From Bacilli bacterium (GTDB lineage: Bacteria > Bacillota_I > Bacilli_A > ML615J-28 > CAG-698), in contig JAQUUM010000036.1 of NCBI GenBank assembly GCA_028693885.1, positions 1 to 9,300 on the forward strand: 9,300 nt of DNA, given 5' to 3'. The position numbers and the translations under genes were made by a program. Below, one piece after another: positions 5,608 through 9,300 of this stretch. The notes below the pieces were generated by a model, which saw only the letters and a list, made by a program, of their open reading frames with translations, ran no database searches and was not told the origin of the DNA. Each line of letters starts with the position of its first letter. Position 1 is the stretch's first letter.

Positions 5608-8596
5608 TACAATTATTATGAATTTAAGAGGAAAATATAATAGTTTATTAGCACAAAGAAAAAGTTTGGAAACTCCAACTGAAATTATTGAGTTTAGAAA
5701 TTTATGTAAAAGCCAATTGAATCAAGAGTATATGTTTCTTGCAGATATTCTATTAGTGGATTATTATATAGATAAAAACAATTTAGAAGATGCTTTTAAA
5801 ATAATTACCAAAGATTTAGAAAAAATAGATTTTTCTGTTTTTAATGCTATATACGTAGCACTTTTAGAAAGAATGATTTATATACACATCCAAAATAGGA
5901 ATTTTAGAAGTGCTTATAGATATGCTTCAAAGAAACGAAAATATATAAACTCAACTAACACCGAAGAATTAAATAGGTGGAACCTAGAGATAGCCTATAT
6001 CTTCGCTGAGTTAGATAGAAAAGAAGAAGCATTAGATAGTCTTAAAGAAATACTAAAAACTTCACCCGATTCAGAATTAAAGTCTTTAGTATTAAGCAAC
6101 ATGACAAAACTATATATAGATTTAGGAAAAATAGAAGAAGCAAAACTAACATTAGATGAATGTACTATGTTAATAAATACTTTGGATGATACTGAAGGAT
6201 TAATGTATTGCAATTATTTGAATGCTAAAGTATATGCAAATGAAGGAAATACAAGATTTGCTAAGAAAATTTTCAAAGATATCTTTGAAAATACTAAAAA
6301 ATTGACTGATCAATATTTACCAATTGCTAATGAATATTTGCAAATGTTAATTGAAAATAATGACTTCAAAGAAGCAATAGAATTTTTAAAAGATTACAAG
6401 GATGAGTTTGAAAAAACTAATGATCTTTTTATTAAAAAAGATTATTATAAAAATATTTTAAAATTGTCAATTAAAAGAAACTCAGATTTGAAAAATGAAC
6501 TTTCTGAAACTTTAAATAAAATTGAAACTATAGAAAAAGAGATTGCAAAAACAAATGAATATAATTTAGATTCAAATTTACAAGACGAAAAAAACGAAGA
6601 AGTAAATATGAAGTTGTATCAAATTATAACTAAGGTTCAAAAAACTATTAACCTTATAGGTATCTCTATATTAAACGATGGAGAAAGAGATATTCTTTTG
6701 GAATTTTCTGTTAGACTTGAAGAAATAATAAAATTTGATGAAGCGTTATTTGTGTTTTTTAGTAGAGCGAATTATGAAATTTTTCCAGAATTTGTTGATT
6801 TTATAAATTCTGTAACAACTTTTCAATATAAAAAAGAACGATTATATGAAAGAAAAATTCCTTATAATAATTTAAATAATAGTATAGTTGAAATGATGAT
6901 GTCATCTACTCAAGAAATTACTATTGATTTTAATGATACATCTTTAGGATTGAAAGACATCTTTAGCGAAAAAAAATACTATGAAAATGGTACTAGATAT
7001 TTAGTAGCTTTACCACTTAAGCAAGATAATGATATGTTTGCAATGTGTATATTCACAGCTAAAAATATAGACTTAACAGCATCCGAAAATGTGGTCTTGT
7101 TAAAGATTGCTACTAAATTAATTGAATTCAAACTAGTAACAGCTTTTTATCAAGAAAGTTTAAGATCTCAAAAAAACATACTACAAGTTTCACTTGATAG
7201 CCTACAAGAAGGATTGTTCTATTATCATCCTCAAACTAATAAAATATCTTTGACTGAACAATTTTCTAAGTTCACAGGTATTAATAAAACAATTTGTGAT
7301 AAAACTGACTATTTAGAGTTAATGGATAAAGATGATCTAAAAAGATATTTAAAAATTGTACCTGAAGCAATTGCTTCTATTAAACCTTATAAAATAAGAT
7401 ATAGTTTAAATATTAACAGCCAAGTTGTTTTAGTAACAGAACAAGGTACTCCGTATATTACAAAGCAAGGTGCTTTAAAATGTTATATAAGTTCAATTAA
7501 CAAAGTGACTGATAACGAACAAATTATCAAAAAGAAAAGTATTCCTCTTGAGGACGAATTTAAAATATCTGAATTTAATGCAAAAGCAAAAAAAACAGAT
7601 TATAAATATTCAATATTAAGATTTAAAATTAAAAATTTAGACATTTATTCTGATAATTTATTATTAAAAAACAAAGTAATTGAAAATTTATTTGAAAATA
7701 TAAAGATTGTTTTTGAAAGCTTACCCTATTTATTTGATGATGAATCCTTTGTTTTAATTTTAGAAAATAATATAGATAAAGAAAATATCCGAAAAAAAGT
7801 TGAAGATTTTTTCGCTATGATTTCCTCAGGCTTTTTATTTAGTGGTGTTAATATAAAATTAGAAGTCAATTGTAGCATAACTAGATACCCTAAAGATGCT
7901 ATAGGAATTAATGAGATGCTTGAGTTCTCTTTGATGGGTCTAAACGATAAAGTTAATTATCAATTTTTTGATGATGAAATCTTTAAAAACTATATAAAAA
8001 AAGAAACCATAAATAATTGTATAGTAGCTGAATCTGATTTTGGATTATTATTTTTTGAGATTTCTAGAACAGATAGCAAAAAAATATATGAAATAAGAGG
8101 TAATATAAACGGAGTAAAACCTGGCGAAGATATTATTGACGATATAAAACCTGAAAATAGGTTAAAATATGAGCAAATTATATTAAATAAATTGTCGAGT
8201 CTAAATGTTAAAGGTTACACATTCGCTATAAATACAAGTGCTTCAACCATTCATAAAACTGTTGAATTTATTGAAAATGATAAATTTAACCTTATGAAAA
8301 ATGGAATTGTTATATTTAATGAATGTGATAAAAGTGTATTCCCTGAGTTGCAAAAATTAAAAGATTTAGGGATTAAAGTTTATATTAACTTCTCAGCTTT
8401 TAAAAAATGCTCATTTGACACAATGGCTACTGCTTTTTTTGATGGTGTCAAAATGGATATTCCAACGACTGTAGATGAAATAAGATTTTTAGAAAATCTA
8501 AGATTAGAAATTCTATCATTTAATCAAGAAGATATAAAAAGAAATTTTTACTATACTAAAAAAATATATGACTCACTAGACTTAATAGAGGATTAA
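5603..8596 (+). CDS. Large multidomain signalling protein: TPR, GAF-like, PAS-like, degenerate GGDEF and EAL
   Basis: Function unknown; I do not recognise a named gene. The 997 residues have no signal peptide or membrane segment, so it should be cytosolic. Residues about 40-290 are helical repeats of TPR type (about six units, e.g. near 124-157 and 161-194), followed by a charged, probably coiled linker (about 290-345). A GAF-like domain spans about 360-515 and a PAS-like domain about 520-640 (SLDSLQEGLFYYHPQTNKIS). Residues about 655-790 fit a GGDEF fold, but the signature is DDESF (712-716) and only the late RYPKDA segment (761-766) is well kept. Residues about 810-990 fit a shortened EAL fold: the EAL position reads RGN (832-834), the Asn of the SVNLS motif survives as N877, the first Glu of ExxE is I904, the DDFG position reads N929-F930, and KID survives as KMD (950-952). 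Neither c-di-GMP synthesis nor hydrolysis is expected, so a sensor, binding or scaffold role is inferred. The start is GTG 5603 by distance from the ribosome binding site; ATG 5618 is the alternative. An in-frame TGA at 5579 bounds the frame upstream. The next gene begins 1 nt after the stop. Confidence 0.85.
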   Translation: MGTIIMNLRGKYNSLLAQRKSLETPTEIIEFRNLCKSQLNQEYMFLADILLVDYYIDKNNLEDAFKIITKDLEKIDFSVFNAIYVALLERMIYIHIQNRNFRSAYRYASKKRKYINSTNTEELNRWNLEIAYIFAELDRKEEALDSLKEILKTSPDSELKSLVLSNMTKLYIDLGKIEEAKLTLDECTMLINTLDDTEGLMYCNYLNAKVYANEGNTRFAKKIFKDIFENTKKLTDQYLPIANEYLQMLIENNDFKEAIEFLKDYKDEFEKTNDLFIKKDYYKNILKLSIKRNSDLKNELSETLNKIETIEKEIAKTNEYNLDSNLQDEKNEEVNMKLYQIITKVQKTINLIGISILNDGERDILLEFSVRLEEIIKFDEALFVFFSRANYEIFPEFVDFINSVTTFQYKKERLYERKIPYNNLNNSIVEMMMSSTQEITIDFNDTSLGLKDIFSEKKYYENGTRYLVALPLKQDNDMFAMCIFTAKNIDLTASENVVLLKIATKLIEFKLVTAFYQESLRSQKNILQVSLDSLQEGLFYYHPQTNKISLTEQFSKFTGINKTICDKTDYLELMDKDDLKRYLKIVPEAIASIKPYKIRYSLNINSQVVLVTEQGTPYITKQGALKCYISSINKVTDNEQIIKKKSIPLEDEFKISEFNAKAKKTDYKYSILRFKIKNLDIYSDNLLLKNKVIENLFENIKIVFESLPYLFDDESFVLILENNIDKENIRKKVEDFFAMISSGFLFSGVNIKLEVNCSITRYPKDAIGINEMLEFSLMGLNDKVNYQFFDDEIFKNYIKKETINNCIVAESDFGLLFFEISRTDSKKIYEIRGNINGVKPGEDIIDDIKPENRLKYEQIILNKLSSLNVKGYTFAINTSASTIHKTVEFIENDKFNLMKNGIVIFNECDKSVFPELQKLKDLGIKVYINFSAFKKCSFDTMATAFFDGVKMDIPTTVDEIRFLENLRLEILSFNQEDIKRNFYYTKKIYDSLDLIED

Positions 8597-8597
8597 G

Positions 8598-9300
8598 ATG
8601 GAATTTATAGAAATTAATGTTGAATTTATAGAAAGTTTATTAGAGAAAATCGAAAACCGTACTTTTTCCTATTTGATTTTCAAAAATACATTTTCTGAAA
8701 CTATGTTTAAAGCTAGTTGTAATACAATTAAAAATTCAAATTTAATTTTAGATTTCTACCAAAAAACATCCGACAAATACCTTCAAAAAGGTGAGAAATT
8801 ACTTTTAATATTTGGTGTTTTACAAAGTTTATTTACATCAATCGATGCGCTATATAATTTAGGTAGATCTTTACTTATTGACAAATTAATGATTAATATC
8901 AACCAAAATGAACATTTAAGAGAAATTAAGTATATTCGAAATGATGTTGTTGGACATCCTACATATAGGTATTATGATGATAAACAAGTTGGTTTTTGCA
9001 TTTTAAATGAAGATGATGTACTTGATGATATTTTCCATTACTTTGTATATACTTTTCCTAAAAATACAATTAAAATAGATAAACATAATGTAGATTTATT
9101 AAAGATTATCGACAACTATAAAAAAGAAAGTATTAATATTATTCAGCAAACTAAAAATTTTTTAGATCTTATGGAAAAATCAGAAGATACTACATTACTA
9201 CAAAAGATTTATGTTTTAGCTGATAAATATAGCAAGGGATATAATGATTTAACATTACTAAAAGAAATAGAATTAGATTTTTGTAGATTACTAGGAATTA
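8598..9300 (+). CDS. Hypothetical protein with HEPN-like motif, 3' end outside window
   Basis: The open frame runs from ATG 8598 to the window edge with no stop (at least 234 residues). It is preceded by GAGGA (8588-8592) at 5 nt spacing, inside the end of the upstream gene, and only 1 nt separates it from that gene's TAA. The two are almost certainly co-transcribed and translationally coupled. No named family is certain. The protein is helical, soluble and Lys/Asn/Ile rich. A stretch at about 66-95 (LQSLFTSIDALYNLGRSLL) is followed by LREIKYIRNDVVGHPTYR (107-124). R114-N115 through H120 fits the R-x4-6-H motif of HEPN domains, many of which are ribonucleases in toxin-antitoxin and phage-defence systems, and the preceding helix fits the same four-helix plan. 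The region after 160 is a further helical, charged segment (YKKESINIIQQTKNFLDLMEK). HEPN membership is a motif-level suggestion; it could equally be a non-catalytic HEPN-like or an unrelated helical protein. Confidence 0.85.
   Translation, partial: MEFIEINVEFIESLLEKIENRTFSYLIFKNTFSETMFKASCNTIKNSNLILDFYQKTSDKYLQKGEKLLLIFGVLQSLFTSIDALYNLGRSLLIDKLMININQNEHLREIKYIRNDVVGHPTYRYYDDKQVGFCILNEDDVLDDIFHYFVYTFPKNTIKIDKHNVDLLKIIDNYKKESINIIQQTKNFLDLMEKSEDTTLLQKIYVLADKYSKGYNDLTLLKEIELDFCRLLGI
8601..8634 (+). repeat. 13-bp direct repeat, in frame, at the start of the downstream gene
   Basis: GAATTTATAGAAA occurs at 8601-8613 and again at 8622-8634, offset by 21 nt, which is seven codons. It makes the N-terminus read EFIE-INV-EFIE, a repeated heptad that would lie on one face of a helix. 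The repeat is exact at DNA level. It may be a small duplication or simple convergence in AT-rich sequence. Confidence 0.5.

Noticed and set aside
5995..6213. A 72-codon minus-strand frame opposite the TPR region
   Set aside because: It is Ser-rich, lies opposite a well-supported long gene, and has no promoter or ribosome binding site.
1..9300. CRISPR arrays, tRNA or rRNA genes, insertion sequences or phage genes
   Set aside because: No regularly spaced repeats, cloverleaf-like or rRNA sequences, transposase motifs or terminal inverted repeats were seen; nearly all bases are taken up by same-strand coding genes.

Overview
The window comes from an AT-rich bacterial chromosome, very likely a low-GC Firmicute. 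Reasons are the strong AGGAGG-type ribosome binding sites, the apt-rel-dtd gene order, the long bifunctional Rel protein and the A/T-ending codons. Trp is encoded by TGG and the reading frames are closed by TAA or TAG, so a Mycoplasma-type code is not needed. I cannot name the genus. An anaerobic clostridial/Tissierellia-like host is a guess.

Region 1 (1-5502) is a tightly packed plus-strand housekeeping operon: nadB (5' end cut by the window edge), nadC, apt, rel and dtd, with gaps of only 8, 9, 20 and 9 nt. NadB and NadC catalyse the first and last of the three de novo steps from aspartate to nicotinate mononucleotide; nadA is expected just upstream. Apt salvages adenine, Rel makes and degrades (p)ppGpp, and Dtd removes D-amino acids from tRNA. 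NadC and Apt both consume PRPP, and Rel controls purine metabolism, so the cluster has a metabolic logic. The operon ends at a perfect AT-rich hairpin that overlaps the last codons of dtd.

Region 2 (5503-5602) is the only real intergenic space. It holds the terminator and a near-consensus sigma-A promoter (TTAACA, 17 nt, TATAAT), followed by a short leader with an AAAGGAG site and a small hairpin over the probable GTG start.

Region 3 (5603-9300) is a separate transcription unit of two genes one nucleotide apart. The first encodes a 997-residue soluble protein that I read as TPR repeats, a GAF-like domain, a PAS-like domain, then GGDEF-like and EAL-like domains that have both lost their catalytic signatures. 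The second gene runs off the right edge and encodes a protein of unknown function with a HEPN-like R-N-x4-H motif. This pair, a degenerate c-di-GMP-type sensor or scaffold next to a possible HEPN protein, is the most interesting part of the window and could be an undescribed signalling or defence module. That reading is inference.
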